A stretch of DNA of 64,000 bases. Source: Bradysia coprophila (taxonomy: Eukaryota > Arthropoda > Insecta > Diptera > Sciaridae). Both the position numbers and the translations under genes were made by a program. Of the stretch, positions 47,201 through 58,731 are shown piece by piece (the first letter of the stretch is position 1; each line of letters begins with the position of its first letter). A model generated the notes under the pieces. It was not told the DNA's origin. It worked only from the letters and a program-made list of their open reading frames with translations, and did not search any database. The DNA is taken from contig NW_023504022.1 in the NCBI RefSeq assembly GCF_014529535.1, positions 1,856,986 to 1,920,985 of the forward strand, read 5' to 3'.

Positions 47201-50200
47201 TGGTCAAAATCACAAAATCGGGCCACATGTAAATGTCACAGATTACAAAGAGAAATTGCAGACCCTCAATGTACCTATGCATTTCATAAAACATGGATTT
47301 AAGATTTTCAATTTTTAAATTCAAGGATCGGGAATGCGATAGCAAATTTAAAAGTCTTTCAGACATAGTTCAATGATCCAATTAATTGAATTATATCACT
47401 CAAAGTCTGACAAAAGTTTGTTTTCAACTGGAATGTTTGTTGGAAGTCTGCTCGATACTCCACATCAGTTGCAGATCGTGCAAATAATTATGTTGAAATG
47501 TTAATGTGCAATCAACTCTTTCTTGATCATAATTCGTCTGTTTTCACCTTTCAGCTAAGTCCAATCGAACGGTACGCAATGCGCTTCGTAGAGGAGACTG
47601 GTGGTTTGTGGACTGAACAATTGCGCTCCGCTGAGGCCGAGATTGAACAGCAAAGGCGTGAATGGGAGGCGAATCGGCTGGCTGCACTCCGCAAAGAAGA
47701 AGAAGAAGCAAAGCGAGCCGAAGAGGAGGAAAATCAACTGTTAACATACTCCGGCGTGGATGCTAGAAATCAGGTTAATAACAAGTCTAAGAAACCAGCT
47801 AATCGTAATTTAGGTAGAAATAAGCGTTTAGCCAGTAAGCGTCGACAAACCGAAATTGTTAAACCGAATCGACGATCCAGAAATATGACTCCCAGTCGCC
47901 GTTCGCTATCGAACAGGCGCTCCCAATCAGCAAATGCAAGCCCGAAGAAACGAAAGATCGAAGAGACGAACGCAACGAAAAATCAGACCATTTCGCGTAG
48001 CATTCCGAAGCGTTTGTGTCGGCAGACCAATAACAGTCGCTCGGAGACCACGGACAATGACAACGATGTGTCTTCAGATGGCGGTAATGCCAGTTCGAAC
48101 GAGTCGAAAAAGGGGACTTCGGACAGTTTCGTTGATAGTGAGGAAGATAGCTTGGATGTGTGCAGTTTGGACGTTATGTACGACGAACAACAATCCGAAT
48201 CGAATAGCAATCAAGCTCCGTCCTCATCAGGCGTTGATAATGAGAAGAGCGATGTTTCAGATAATAACAGTGACAATGCTGAGAGTGATAGTGACCTGAA
48301 TGGCAAAGAATGTAATGCTAAACAGGCGAGTGGGGAAAAGCGTCGAACGTCATCTACTAATCGACTGGACATAAACAGTCCACGAACACGATCCCGGGGA
48401 ACTGTTAAACTGAATCTGTGGACTCTCGATGACTCGCCAATTTTGCCAAGTTATGGCGGTCGGTCAAAACGAAATCAGACCAAATCCTTTTCGAATGAGT
48501 TGAACGATAAAAGTGTTAGCGAAAATACGAATCAGTTGAAAGCCACACGTAGCCGATCGAACAGCCCGTCAGAAAAGTCGAACGGAAACGATGAGTTAAC
48601 GGTCCGATCGAGACGAAATCGTTCGAAAAGTCAATCAAATGAACGAAGTAGGTCGCCGAGCTTGTCCAACGATACGGACGGAAATGCTGAGGACGGCTCA
48701 AAAAGCCATTCGACCGAAGCATCGTGTGTTCCGACGAATTGCATCGGTTTGAATAGTCTAGACTGCCAATCGAATCACAAACTGAACCAAGATCGACGCA
48801 ATACAATAACGGTAATGAAATTAGCCCAAATCAAAGACGGCTTAGACGGATCGAAGCCACTGAAAACGAAACGATCAGCCGCGAAAAAAATTACGACCAC
48901 GAACGGTAGATCATCATCGACGTTGGACTCGTGGCTATCGTCATCAAAATCGGCGAAAATCGTGTTAAACAAAGACGACGATGCAATTGCAAAGCATCTG
49001 ACAGAAATGGCTGGACGAACACGACGCTCGTCAACACTCAAAATTCATTCGGAAAATGGTCCGTCCTGATAGGACGGCGACCATCATACCAATGAAATTG
49101 AACGGTTGGCCAAAAATGAGAAGGCATAATTGGTCTGTAGATACAGAGAGAGAGTGGAACGAATTGAATCGATCGTATTATTATTATCGTTTTTATTATT
49201 ACAAATTATTATGATTACACGCTGAACCACTGAACCACACTGTCTGTGGTATGTTGAGTTTTTTTACAAAAACAGTTTACTGAAGAGAGAGAACCACAAA
49301 AAAAACTCATTGAGTCTGTGAAAGAGAAATTATATTTTTTTTACATTAAAAATGCGAAGAAGCCTGGTTGTTGCAGTATATATATTGAAGTGAATGGATG
49401 AATTCGAAGTAATTATCGAATTTAGCTTTGAATTATTGCCAATTTTTTTCTTTTAAAATAAGTGGGAGCCATATAGAACATTGTGTGTCCATACCCATGT
49501 AAAGTTTGACTTTCAGACAAAACTTTTAAACCGGTTAAAACAAAAAAAAAATAAAAAAAAAGTTGTGCCAGACGTGCCTGGTTGAAATATAGGTAAATTT
49601 CGCGAAACGGACGCTCTCACCTTCAAAATCCGTGTTTTTTTACTGAATAGAACCAGAGATAGAAAACGACTTTCTTCGAGACATAGGTATGGATGCAAAA
49701 TGTTCTATGGCTCCTAGACTACTACAGAGATGAACTCTCTAAATGACCGTCTTTTTCTAAATCGCTTATTTCTCCAACTTGTCTCATTTCCCCATAACGA
49801 ATATAGAGAAATGATAGAAGTAAAAGAAATAAGAAATTTAGAAAAAGACTGTCATTTAGAGAGTTTATCGCTGTAAAGTAAGAAGAGCAACTAATTTTGT
49901 TTTTGAGAATGTAAGTGACCATGTCGCAAAGAACCTATAAAATGTTCACCTCTATCGAACTAATAATAAAACCTACTACTACTTATACTTATTAATTGTG
50001 TATAGATAGCGTTAAACCTGTGACATTAGTTTAAACAATTAACAGCATCAATGAATTGTAAAGTAATTTATATGAAAGAGAAAAAAAAACAATTTTTTTT
50101 TGGTAATTTTAAGGAAAACTCCTTGCTAAAAAGAAAAAACAAATAAAAGAAAAACGAAAAGTTAAAAAAAAATGATTTTAAGAAAGTTGTGTTGTTTTAT

Positions 50201-53200
50201 TTTATAAATGCGACGGCATTGGAATTGCAAATTAATTAAAAAAACGAAAAAAAAAGCTCTGTTTTGGTGTTACATACTTGCACTGTGTTTTAGTAAACAA
50301 ATTCAGAAGTATTGATGAAAATATGTTTGGCAATGGCACGAGAGGCTTTAACAATTCAATTGAGAAAAATCTCATTTTTCTAGATTAATTTAACGTTTAA
50401 AGCGATTGATTGTAAAGAAATTTATTTTATTATTTTTTTGAAATTGCGGCACCAAAACAGCCATTTTGCGCCATTCCCAACTGCCTCGTAATTCTATATA
50501 TTTGAAACAACACAGCGGCAAGGTTGCAATAAATTTAAATTTAACGAAAAAAGACGAAAAAATTTTGATGAAAAGAACAAAAAATTAATTTCTGTTTCTG
50601 AAACAAAATCGATTTTTCCAAACAAAAAATAAGAAACCAATTTACAGAGCCTTTTTGATATTAATTTGCAATTTCTCTCTTTTTATAGATTTGGATAAGC
50701 GACAATACCATGGAAGAAATGCCGGTGAGTATTTAACATAGCTTTTTGTCAGGTGCTGGAAAAACATTTGTAGACAAGATCGATAGAGTATGTTGAAAAT
50801 GGAAACTATCGGTTTTTCTTTTCAACTGTTGGGGAGGTGCGGGAAAACAGGAAAAGTATACCAAATAGTATAAACACTCAAGTTGTGACAACAACATCTT
50901 TTACTTCGTTAACTAATTTGTCAACAATTATTTCATCTTAAGATTTACGCAAGAAAATTGCACAAAAAAGGAAATTCGCTGTTTTCCTGACTCCTGGCTA
51001 CCGATCTACGAACTCAATTTTTAAAGACCTTAGATTTTTCTGATTGATCTGTCATTTGACATAACAACACATCAATGTTAAGCAGATTGTTCTAAAGTTA
51101 TCCGATGAAAATTTAAGAAAACAGGCGAAAACACACAAAAACAGGCTGACTCCGGGCACAATGGCTATTGATCTACGAGCCTGACACTAAGGCTGTCAGC
51201 GGACTTAAACCGTTTAGCTCTCCGTTTACGTTCTAACAATGGAAAGTGGGAGGAGCTTCAATTGTTCACTCGTAAACGGAGTGCTAAAACGACGTAGGTC
51301 CGCTGACAGCTTAAATCCATAAATATTTTTTGATTCGTCTTGTAAATATCTTTCATTTGAGACATCGGCCATATTTTTTGAGCGACAACGTCCGGAGATT
51401 CACATGAAAAACAAGCAAAACACGCTGTTTTACATATTCTGATTCGTCTCGTCAATAATTTACATTTGACATATCGCACACGATTTTTGTCACTGTTTTG
51501 GAGCACTTCCCATTGCGTTTCGATACATTTTTTTACGGCAGATAGTTAGGTGGGCACCCAAAACAGAGGTAAACAACGTAAAGCTCTTAATTTTTTTTTG
51601 TGGTGGGTCTTTTTTCATACACATTGCCTACATTAGGAATAAAGAAAACTATTTTTTCGAAAACTAAATATCGAGCTGCCACCACAATATTTACTATTCA
51701 CGGCTCACGTTAATACTTTGTCGATATTGCACAAACTGGTTGTACTCGTATGTGTTCACGGTATTTACTTCCATGCCTTAGGTTTATCAGTAAACCTTGG
51801 AACTCCCTATGCAACTCTCTCGAATCGTAAACAAGTAGCAGAGTTTCACAGACGTCTTTACCACCTTAATAAATGCAGTTTGTTTGCTAGAGAGGGTATA
51901 GAGTGTTAAAAGAGGGGAATAACATGGGGAAAAAACAGTTAATTTAACTGGGCTCCTTGACACTATAGGTAAATCATAACAACACTGTGTGGTGAAATGA
52001 CGCTTACAGCAGAACAAATCAATGTTGAGACTTTCGAACAGTTCATAGGCATGGTGTGAGACTTTGAGAGACTATTTGCATATAAGCCTTCTATTACCCA
52101 TCCATTAAAAAAAAATCGATTCGGCTAAATTTGACACAAACTGCACCAAAAATTCGAATGTCTTTTGGGTGGTTGAGTTTTCTCTTTTGCTTGATCTATC
52201 TTAGGTAAAATGTATGTGAAATGTATGTTCCAGATCATTAGTTTTGGAAATCTAGGAGGGTAGACTGGTGTACATCTCACTCAATCATCCAAACCACAAC
52301 AGAAAAGCTTAGCTATTTCTACAGTTTCTCTGGAAGGAATATTTAATGATACGAAGTGTTGTTACGAACAGCTCGACCACTATCAGAGCTCAAAGTTTAA
52401 GTTTAAAAAAAGTGAAATTCTACATTTATAGTTCCAAGTACGAGCTTAGTTCTGAGGAGGAGTATAGGGACTATTTTGAGGAAAACGTTCTCCCAAATTT
52501 TCCCATATTTTTTCAAAAACTATTTCCGGAAAAATAGAAAAAAAATAGTGAAAAGTGGGAAAACATTTTTCTCAAAATAGTCTCTGGAGGAGAATAAGTC
52601 GTTAACTCAATATCGTTACAGAGTGCTAAAGGAGAGCCATTTCTGCCTAGGCTACTTCCACTTCAAAATGAAAGAAATTTCAAATACAAATTTAAACTGA
52701 GTCTGGCTTTCAATTCGTTTATTCATAAATTTTTGACAGCTCACCTCGAGATCAGTTAAATTAAACTGATTTTCGCTCTCATCTACACATCGAGTAGCCT
52801 TGTGACTTAGATGAATAAATTTTACACTCTTGATTGGTACCTTGAGGTTCATAAAATTCCTTTTTTTACAGCTATGGGGTCCACCAACGCCACCACAGGA
52901 CGACAATGACATATACATCGATTATTCTCTCCTATTTCTGTACGAACCCACTCCTATGACGGAATCGGAGCTACCTCCGGTCTATGTGAAAAAGGAGTTC
53001 AAACGCAGCCGTGTCGACGCTGGCTTCTTCATTGACAATCGTCGGCCACTTAAAATGCGCAAAGAAGACAATTACAATCCTCCACGATCCTTGTTCGATA
53101 AACCGAGTCCAGCACTGGCTAAATTGAGGAAAGACTTGAAACTGCAACGGTACAGAGGCATTTTCAAGACTCCACTGCAGATTCCCGCTCTAAAGCAGCA

Positions 53201-56200
53201 AGTCCCACTGAAACCGTTAGTAGAGCCCGAAGGTATGGTGGATTGGATCATTCACGAGGACATTGAGTTGTTGAACGTTATTCAACAGTTGCAAGGGCTG
53301 CCATTAAATTTAATGTTGTTATCGCCTGGACACACTCCGAATTGGGACTTGGTGGCTGATATCATAAATCAAACATCTAGAGTGTATCGCACCGCGAAGC
53401 ATTGCCGGTATCGCTATGAGGCTGTTATCGTTCCTCGAGAAGAGGGAAAACTAATCGAATCTCCGAAGAAGCAAAAGAAAACGAAGAATCCGCTAAAGAC
53501 ATCCACCAAGAATCTGCGTACGTCGCAACTTTACGCCAACGACAAAAACAGTTCGTTCTCAAAATTGCTTAAAGTTAAATACGACAACATCAAAACAGCG
53601 TACTTGAAGAGGGGACCCCAACTAAAGCGAATGCTGGTGAATCCAACGCTAAGGAATCCAAAGCATACAAGCATTCTAAACGATTTTGGTGTCATAAATT
53701 ACGATAGTCCGATTACGCCGCAAGAAATAGCAGTTCGACGTGTGGAAAAGCTAAAGGAAAAACAGAGGAGCGCAATGCCCAATTCGGTACCGGATCTGGT
53801 ACAACAACAATCTATACAAACAGCGACACTCCCGTCGCAAATCATAGCGACCCAATCGCCTACAGCGATCATAGTACAACAACAAGCTTCTTCGCAACAA
53901 AGTCAACAACAGCAACCACAATTACAACCGATACCATCGAATGTTCAGTCTGTCACAACGTTGGTACAGTCTCAGCAAATACAATCGCAACGTACCTCCA
54001 TCAACATACAGCATCAACAATCTCCGCAAATAGTGAAAGCGATTGTTGCCTCTCCTCAACAGCCATCGTTGATTGCAAGTACCGTACAACATATTCCAAT
54101 TAGCCAAGCGCAACAAATCCAACACGTACAGGCCATTCAGCAACAACAGCAGCAGCAACAGGCGCAGCAAAACATTGTATCTCAGTCACCCGTGTCGGTT
54201 GTACTTACTACACCGATTTCCGTCATGACATCTGTACCTCAACAAATGCAGCCGCAAATCGTTTCCATTCAACAAAGTGTTATACCCAGCAGTACAGCGA
54301 TCATAAGCCAATCAACTGGTACGATAGTGCAGTCCGTTACACCACAACAGCAAACCGGTCAGGTCGTTTCTGTTTCACAATTGGCTGGAGTCGGTACTGT
54401 TTTCACCACATCCTGTCTACCGACGAATGCAACGGTGGCTACGTTATCTACATCTTCGTTACGCGGACAAAGAATCGTCACGGCACCAGGATTACAAGAA
54501 GTGGTTTTACATCAACGTTCAAATGCACAAAGTCCAACGGTTGTTTCGGTCAGCGGAATAACTGGACAAGCGTTTACACAAGCACAACTCCAGGCATCTC
54601 AATTACGATTAGCTGTTAGCGGTGGCCAGCAGGTGACTGGTGTTGTGACTAAAGGTATTCCAGTCAATTCGGTGACTGGCAAACCAATCAATCAAGGCAC
54701 TCAGTCCATATTTTTCCGACCGCAATTGCGACAACAACAACTGAAAGTTATCCATCCAGGACAAGCTGGTCAAAATATTGTTGGCCCAGCTGGTACAATC
54801 ATATCCGGAGGAATTGTACAAACTGCAAGTGGTCAGACCGTTCAACTTCAGCAGCAGGTGGGGCAAAAGGTTACCGTTGCTACGGCAGGAACACCAGTTC
54901 AAATGGCAACCGGTCAAACGAAGACGCAATTCGTTAAACAAATTGGTGGCAAACAAACGATTACACGGCAAGCAACTGAAGCTGAAATGTTAATTGTGAA
55001 AAGGCAATTGATTGCGCAACCGCAACAGCAACAGCAGAAAACGCAGTTAATTAATCAGTCGCAGATATTCACACCATCGAGCTTACAAATCCAGCAAGCT
55101 GGTTCAAGTGGTCAACAACAAATTGCTACGTTGGTGAAGACATCTGTTGGTGGTGCTGGAACTGTCGGTATGACATTGTCACAAATCAAACCTGGCCAAC
55201 TGAAAGCAACGATCCCGAGCCAAGGGTCAATGCGACAAATTCAAATCCAACAGCCCGTGGCTATTGGTCAGCATCGAAAAACTGGCAAAATGACGCAGAT
55301 TACTCAGGTGACGGCTAAGCCGGGTACTAGCGGTGGCATACCAACACAATTGATTGTACAGAATCCCAACAAGCTGGCAAACACAGTGACCGTTCAGCAA
55401 ATTCAACAAGTGATACGACAACCAACTGGTCAAATTGTATTGGGCAAAGCGAGCGTCGGACGAGTCATTCCAGTGACGATGTCTTCACAAGCCCGTCAAA
55501 TACAGGTAAGTTTCCCATATACGTCTCCATTTCGATAATCAAACGTTAAGAACGTGCATGCTTTCGCTAAAGAGTTGCACTCTCAATTCAAAACAATTCT
55601 GTTGCAATCAAAGGTCCAAGTATGTCCAAGCCATTTCGTTCATTTCGTTTTCTTTTCGTTTTCCAACAATTAGGTTGTCTCGTCGTCAGCTATTGCTGGA
55701 AATACTATTCGAACACATCCGACGCAAACGAGTATGGGTACAACGCATACGATCAAAGTCGCACCGGGTACAACGCCTCAACAGACACAAGCGATTTTCT
55801 CCGCTTTGCATCAGGTGCAGCGACAGAATGCTAGCCCAGTTCGCTTGCAACAAACCGCTTCCGGTTCTCTGGTTGCGTTAACGGTTCAACAACCACAAGG
55901 CGGAGGCAATATTGTTGTTTCGACTCAAAATACTGGCACCGTTGATGCATCACCCTCAAATGCCATTGTACAATCGGTGCAACACATTCAACAACAGCAG
56001 CAGCAGCAGCAACAACAACAACAACAACAATCAACACAGGTAAGAAATGTTGTGAAGAAGCGACTGCAATCAGTTAGAATTAGCAAAATTTCGTAAAGAA
56101 TTTGTGTTTTCACATCTTTCATTTTTTTCGGTGTTGTGTTGTCCCGCCTTCCGTTTGTGCTTGTCTCATTTTATATTATTCGCATTTTTTTGTTGATTTT

Positions 56201-56257
56201 TGTCCATTTTGAATTGAACAACACGTAATGGTGTCCTTAACGCAGAAGAGCTTGTGA
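29229..56257 (+). CDS. dom: domino, SWR1/SRCAP/p400-type chromatin-remodelling ATPase (long form)
   Basis: Coding exons: 29229-29330, 29529-30016, 30082-30250, 31482-31596, 33789-33890, 36365-37335, 37400-37490, 37569-37708, 38013-38147, 38255-38694, 38865-39188, 39255-39441, 39509-40660, 44383-45234, 47555-47773, 50689-50724, 52872-55505, 55674-56039 and 56246-56257. Phases agree; about 2844 residues (fly DOM-A is somewhat longer). Parts: N-terminus [13 protein letters not shown] domain near 385-455 ([20 protein letters not shown]); acidic run near 530-760; ATPase with DEMGLGKT near 793 and DEAQ near 896; a 384-residue insert; helicase C lobe near 1473-1650 ([36 protein letters not shown]); SANT domain near 1962-2030; glutamine-rich tail with polyQ. 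In flies the protein works in a Tip60/SWR1-like complex that handles H2A variants. The last exon (KSL stop) is uncertain. Confidence 0.93.
33010..33410. repeat. imperfect inverted-repeat element in a domino intron
   Basis: cccttgtgtcaatccgctcg then ctttaa near 33020-33055 is mirrored by ttaaagcgagcgagccgac and tgacacaagggcaattgag near 33358-33403. A probable old MITE; ends not defined. Confidence 0.5.
35111..35873. mobile_element. TTAA-flanked inverted-repeat element in a domino intron
   Basis: Interior 35115-35869 (755 bp). Ends GAGCAATGGACCCTTTGCAA and the complement of GAGCAATGGATCCTTTGCAA, running inward to tgtaggctac/gtagcctaca and tttaggcgg/ctgccta. TTAA stands at both edges (35111-35114, 35870-35873), the target of piggyBac-like transposons. 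No transposase. A partial relative is at 1925-2240. Confidence 0.8.
40694..40868. repeat. direct repeat A flanking the intronic insertion
   Basis: cactttctaatcagttttag through caaaatcaattaactcgc, about 175 bp, nearly identical to 44161-44335. The two copies bracket the LINE-containing block in the domino intron 40661-44382. Confidence 0.85.
40880..41296. repeat. left half of a tandem-repeat element (interrupted)
   Basis: Starts gcggtatcctagataccggg, then a degenerate array of about 36-bp units of the type gaagaacttatcgggaagtc and tttatcagcg. It matches 56395-56850. At about 41297 it breaks into the LINE. Confidence 0.8.
41297..43440 (-). mobile_element. LINE retrotransposon, 5'-truncated and frame-broken, inside a domino intron
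   Basis: On the minus strand: a frame at 42861-41818 encodes the reverse transcriptase, with [53 protein letters not shown], the catalytic [13 protein letters not shown] and SFIYLGSLV. It continues in shifted frames at 41833-41606 ([15 protein letters not shown]) and 41587-41384 ([20 protein letters not shown]). The 3' end is a short TAAG repeat (ttactta run near 41364). At least two frame breaks, no endonuclease domain seen; not competent. The layout is RTE-like by memory of similar arthropod proteins. 5' boundary is uncertain (somewhere between 42930 and 43490). Confidence 0.88.
43490..44116. repeat. right half of the interrupted tandem-repeat element
   Basis: Aligns with 56870-57260: cttcccgatgaattacacta, ttgcatcatcaaaa, ctccgctcgcgaatctg, ttagcttcttcacaaagttt, agaaagtcctgaaaagatt and gataccggaaagtt. 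This shows that the LINE lies inside an older element of about 0.9 kb. Confidence 0.8.
44161..44335. repeat. direct repeat B flanking the intronic insertion
   Basis: Second copy of 40694-40868, ending just upstream of the acceptor at 44382. Differs by only a few bases (cactcactcactcattgg against cgctcattcacttattgg). Confidence 0.85.
45340..47425. repeat. intronic tandem duplication, period about 660 bp
   Basis: The block acaaaacatggatttaag through tatatcactcaaagtctgac occurs at about 45360-45490, 46625-46760 and 47282-47412. A second block (cgaccgacaaattgagcag through ttagcgttgactaaatttt) occurs at about 46228-46320 and 46888-46985. Offsets of about 657-660 bp show a tandem duplication; the first copy is further away (about 1260 bp). 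Lies in the domino intron 45235-47554. Confidence 0.8.
47555..49069 (+). CDS. dom: domino short-form terminal exon (DOM-B-like)
   Basis: If the internal donor at 47773/47774 is not used, the exon reads on to TGA at 49067-49069, adding 504 residues after the ATPase and ending SENGPS, for a total near 2260 residues. It opens [19 protein letters not shown] with an E/K-rich coiled coil, then a long low-complexity tail rich in S, R, N and acidic residues ([37 protein letters not shown]), typical of intrinsically disordered nuclear protein. Flies make a short DOM-B lacking the SANT and polyQ parts by alternative 3' exon use; the same arrangement is visible here. AATAAA near 50142-50147 could end this transcript. 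Confidence 0.85.
   Translation, partial: LSPIERYAMRFVEETGGLWTEQLRSAEAEIEQQRREWEANRLAALRKEEEEAKRAEEEENQLLTYSGVDARNQVNNKSKKPANRNLGRNKRLASKRRQTEIVKPNRRSRNMTPSRRSLSNRRSQSANASPKKRKIEETNATKNQTISRSIPKRLCRQTNNSRSETTDNDNDVSSDGGNASSNESKKGTSDSFVDSEEDSLDVCSLDVMYDEQQSESNSNQAPSSSGVDNEKSDVSDNNSDNAESDSDLNGKECNAKQASGEKRRTSSTNRLDINSPRTRSRGTVKLNLWTLDDSPILPSYGGRSKRNQTKSFSNELNDKSVSENTNQLKATRSRSNSPSEKSNGNDELTVRSRRNRSKSQSNERSRSPSLSNDTDGNAEDGSKSHSTEASCVPTNCIGLNSLDCQSNHKLNQDRRNTITVMKLAQIKDGLDGSKPLKTKRSAAKKITTTNGRSSSTLDSWLSSSKSAKIVLNKDDDAIAKHLTEMAGRTRRSSTLKIHSENGPS
50689..50724 (+). CDS. dom: domino 12-codon micro-exon (long form only)
   Basis: Acceptor tctctctttttatag, then 36 bases coding [12 protein letters not shown], then donor gtgagt. 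It joins in phase 0 to GVDARNQ (47773) and to [15 protein letters not shown] (52872), which reconstructs the conserved block found in the fly and p400 proteins. Without it the join would still be in frame. Confidence 0.85.
51189..51312. repeat. short inverted-repeat element in a domino intron
   Basis: aaggctgtcagcggac...ccgtttacg at the left and cgtaaacgg...gtccgctgacagctta at the right, about 124 bp. A small MITE between the micro-exon and the SANT exon. Confidence 0.65.
52872..55505 (+). CDS. dom: domino SANT and glutamine-rich exon
   Basis: A single 878-codon exon. It opens with the conserved [17 protein letters not shown] and [13 protein letters not shown] block, then a SANT/Myb-type domain ([20 protein letters not shown], tryptophan-rich [28 protein letters not shown]). 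From about residue 330 of the exon the sequence is low-complexity Q/S/T/V with short polyQ runs, as in the fly long form. Donor gtaagt follows ATACAG. Confidence 0.9.
55985..56030 (+). repeat. CAA/CAG microsatellite encoding polyglutamine
   Basis: A mixed CAA/CAG tract coding about 14 consecutive glutamines near the end of the domino long form (after VQHI). The interruptions CAA/CAG suggest selection on protein more than pure slippage, though this is inference. Confidence 0.85.
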
Positions 56258-56394
56258 TGTCCTTTAACACATTATTCATTACCTGTAAGTGTCCTCACAC
56301 GCAGTGACGTACGTATCGAATTTCTTTTGTTATAATTTATAACAAAAGATATTCGATATGTAGGTCGCTGAGTGTGAGGCATCGAAATAATGCG

Positions 56395-57260
56395 GTATCG
56401 TGTGGTATCATAGATACCGGGAAGGAATTCTGGTTACAAGCCGAAGCCGATTCTTTTCCCCAAGTGTGCAGCAGGAAGAAATCATCGGAAAGTTTTTATG
56501 AGCGGGAAGGTCTTGAAGGGAAGTCATTATAAGCTGTAAGAACTAATTGGGAAGTCTTTATCAGCGAGAAGAACTTACTGGGAAGTCTGTCTTTATGGAC
56601 AGGAAGAACCTGTAGGGAACTCTTCATCAGCGGGAACAACTTATCGGAAGTTCTTTGTAAGCGAGAAGAACTTGTTGTCAAGTCTTTATGAACGAGATGA
56701 ACTTGTGGCAAAGTCTTTACAAGCGGGAAGAACTTATTAGGAAGTCTTTTTGAGAGGGAAGAATTTATAGGGAACTCTTTAGCAGCGGGAAAGACTGATG
56801 GAGAAGTCTTTTTCAGCGGGAAGTCTTTATCAGATCCGATTCAATTTTACTTTATTCAAATTTAATTTTTATGAAATAGTGACTTACACTTCCTGATGAA
56901 TTATACTTTACAACGAACTATACTTCTCACTAGTTACTCCATCTAGACACTTCTTTGCTCGAACTTAAGTTTCACGAAGACTTTGCATCATCAAAAAATT
57001 TAAAAAGAAAAATTGCTCCGCTCGCGAGTCTACTTTTCCCTTCGTTAACATTTAGGTGGATTAAGTCAGAACTTTTAGGTTTTTTAACGATTTGCAATTA
57101 GCTTCTTAACAAAGTTTCTCTTCGACAAATTGAAGAATGCGAAATCAAAATTAGAAAGTCCTAAAAAGATTGCAACAAGTCGTCACGAAAAGTAACGAAA
57201 AGGCCAGAGAAATCAAATTGACTCCACCGAGAAATTTTGATACCGGAAAGTTCTGACGTC
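56395..57260. repeat. uninterrupted copy of the tandem-repeat element, in the domino 3' region
   Basis: Starts ggtatcatagataccgggaa, carries about ten degenerate units of the type gcgggaagaactt...gggaagtctttat, then the unique half (gcatcatcaaaa, ctccgctcgcgagtct, agaaagtcctaaaaagattg) and ends at gataccggaaagtt. It is the reference copy that defines the interrupted one at 40880-44116. Confidence 0.8.
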
Positions 57261-58731
57261 GTTACCGTGCCCGGTAATAAACGTCAGATTTCTGTCGTGT
57301 GTTTATCGATTGGTTTAAGGACACCGTTGTCGGATGTTGTTCAAATGAAATTTGAATTTTATTTTATTTTTTTTAATTTTTGGTTTGTTGTGTGAATGTG
57401 ATCATTTCAGACAATTAATGTTTAAATTAACTTTAGAAAAACGAAAAAGAAATTTATTTTTATATTTAACATGATAAACATTTGGTTGGTTTCAGCCTCT
57501 AAAACAGTGAATCTTCTGTTACTACTCGCTCATCCTTCAATTCAACATATTTACAAGAATTAATTTACTTTTGTTTTTTGGTTTTTTTTTTTAAATTATT
57601 ATTTTGTACTTGTAAACCAAAAACATTATGTGTGTCCGCGACGAACACGTTTTTATTTAAATTTAATTTCTGTTCCGACATTATAAGTGATTTTTGTCAA
57701 AGCAGTATTCTTTGTGGATTTAAAATTCCGTATAAAAATGTCATTGAAAGTCCGTCAGATGCTTTGTGAAAACATGTTAACGAAGACCGTGTTACGTTTA
57801 ATTTTATCTTAATAAATTGAAATCGATCTGTTCGTTTTCGAAAACATAAGAACAATTTTACGGATCAACTCGAAAGCCAATGTACCTTGAATGTTGTAAT
57901 TCAATTCGTGCTGTCAACACAGGACTTTATTTTGTCCAAAAATGTGGTCAATTTTTGTATGTTTCAATCGGTATTTTCCTAGAAAAAACCACTGGAATGA
58001 TGTAATGCAAAAACCAGCGCAACCCCACTTTCTAGTGTATTCGAGTGCTTCGTAAAATAAAGTGTAAATCAATGAAAATGTGCAGCACTTACGATTTTAA
58101 CAGAACTTCTTCAACGTCAAGTTATACTTTTCTACAACTAACAAATTCTACTGAATCCGTTGTGACTGAAGGAAACATTGCGCTGTACTCGAATTCATCC
58201 GGAAATAGGGTTTCGTTATTTATTTAATCATCCGAAGGTTTGCATTACATACGGTCCAATTGACGTTTTTCGTTGTAGTTTATCGTAACAAAAGGAAAAC
58301 TAGTTGTGGTACTGTTGCATTCACAATCTATCGGTGTTATACATAAAAATCCGATAGAAAAGTTCTTTTTCATAAGTTTAACGTACAACTAAAGTCAGCC
58401 AAATTTGTTGCTATAATTTCGCTTTAGTGGTTTTATCAGCTGACCACACTCATGTACGTTAAAGTCAGCCAGAGTTGCTATTATTTTGCAGCAGCTGTTT
58501 TTGCCAGCTGTCCCACTCGTGCAATCACACTGCTTAAATACGGTTTCTAGGCGTACGAGTGACTTCTAAACCATTATAAAGACGTACAGTTAATGTTTTT
58601 GTTTGAGTGACCCAGTTGGTAAAACAGCTATGAAGCAAATTTAGTGTTACGTAAAGCAATGAAGAAGAAGTGACTCTCTATCACATGCGTCTAAATTAAC
58701 TAAAATTAGTTTAAAAAATAAATTCAAATTA
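57261..58731. other. domino 3' region and intergenic DNA
   Basis: Candidate polyadenylation signals AATAAA at 57811-57816 and 58057-58062 could end the long domino transcript. A short direct repeat (taaagtcagccaaatttgttgctat / taaagtcagccagagttgctat in pieces) lies near 58391 and 58459. No other gene seen. Confidence 0.4.

Noticed and set aside
53922-54170. Leucine-rich ORF opposite the domino glutamine-rich exon
   Set aside because: A shadow of CAA/CAG codons read on the complementary strand.
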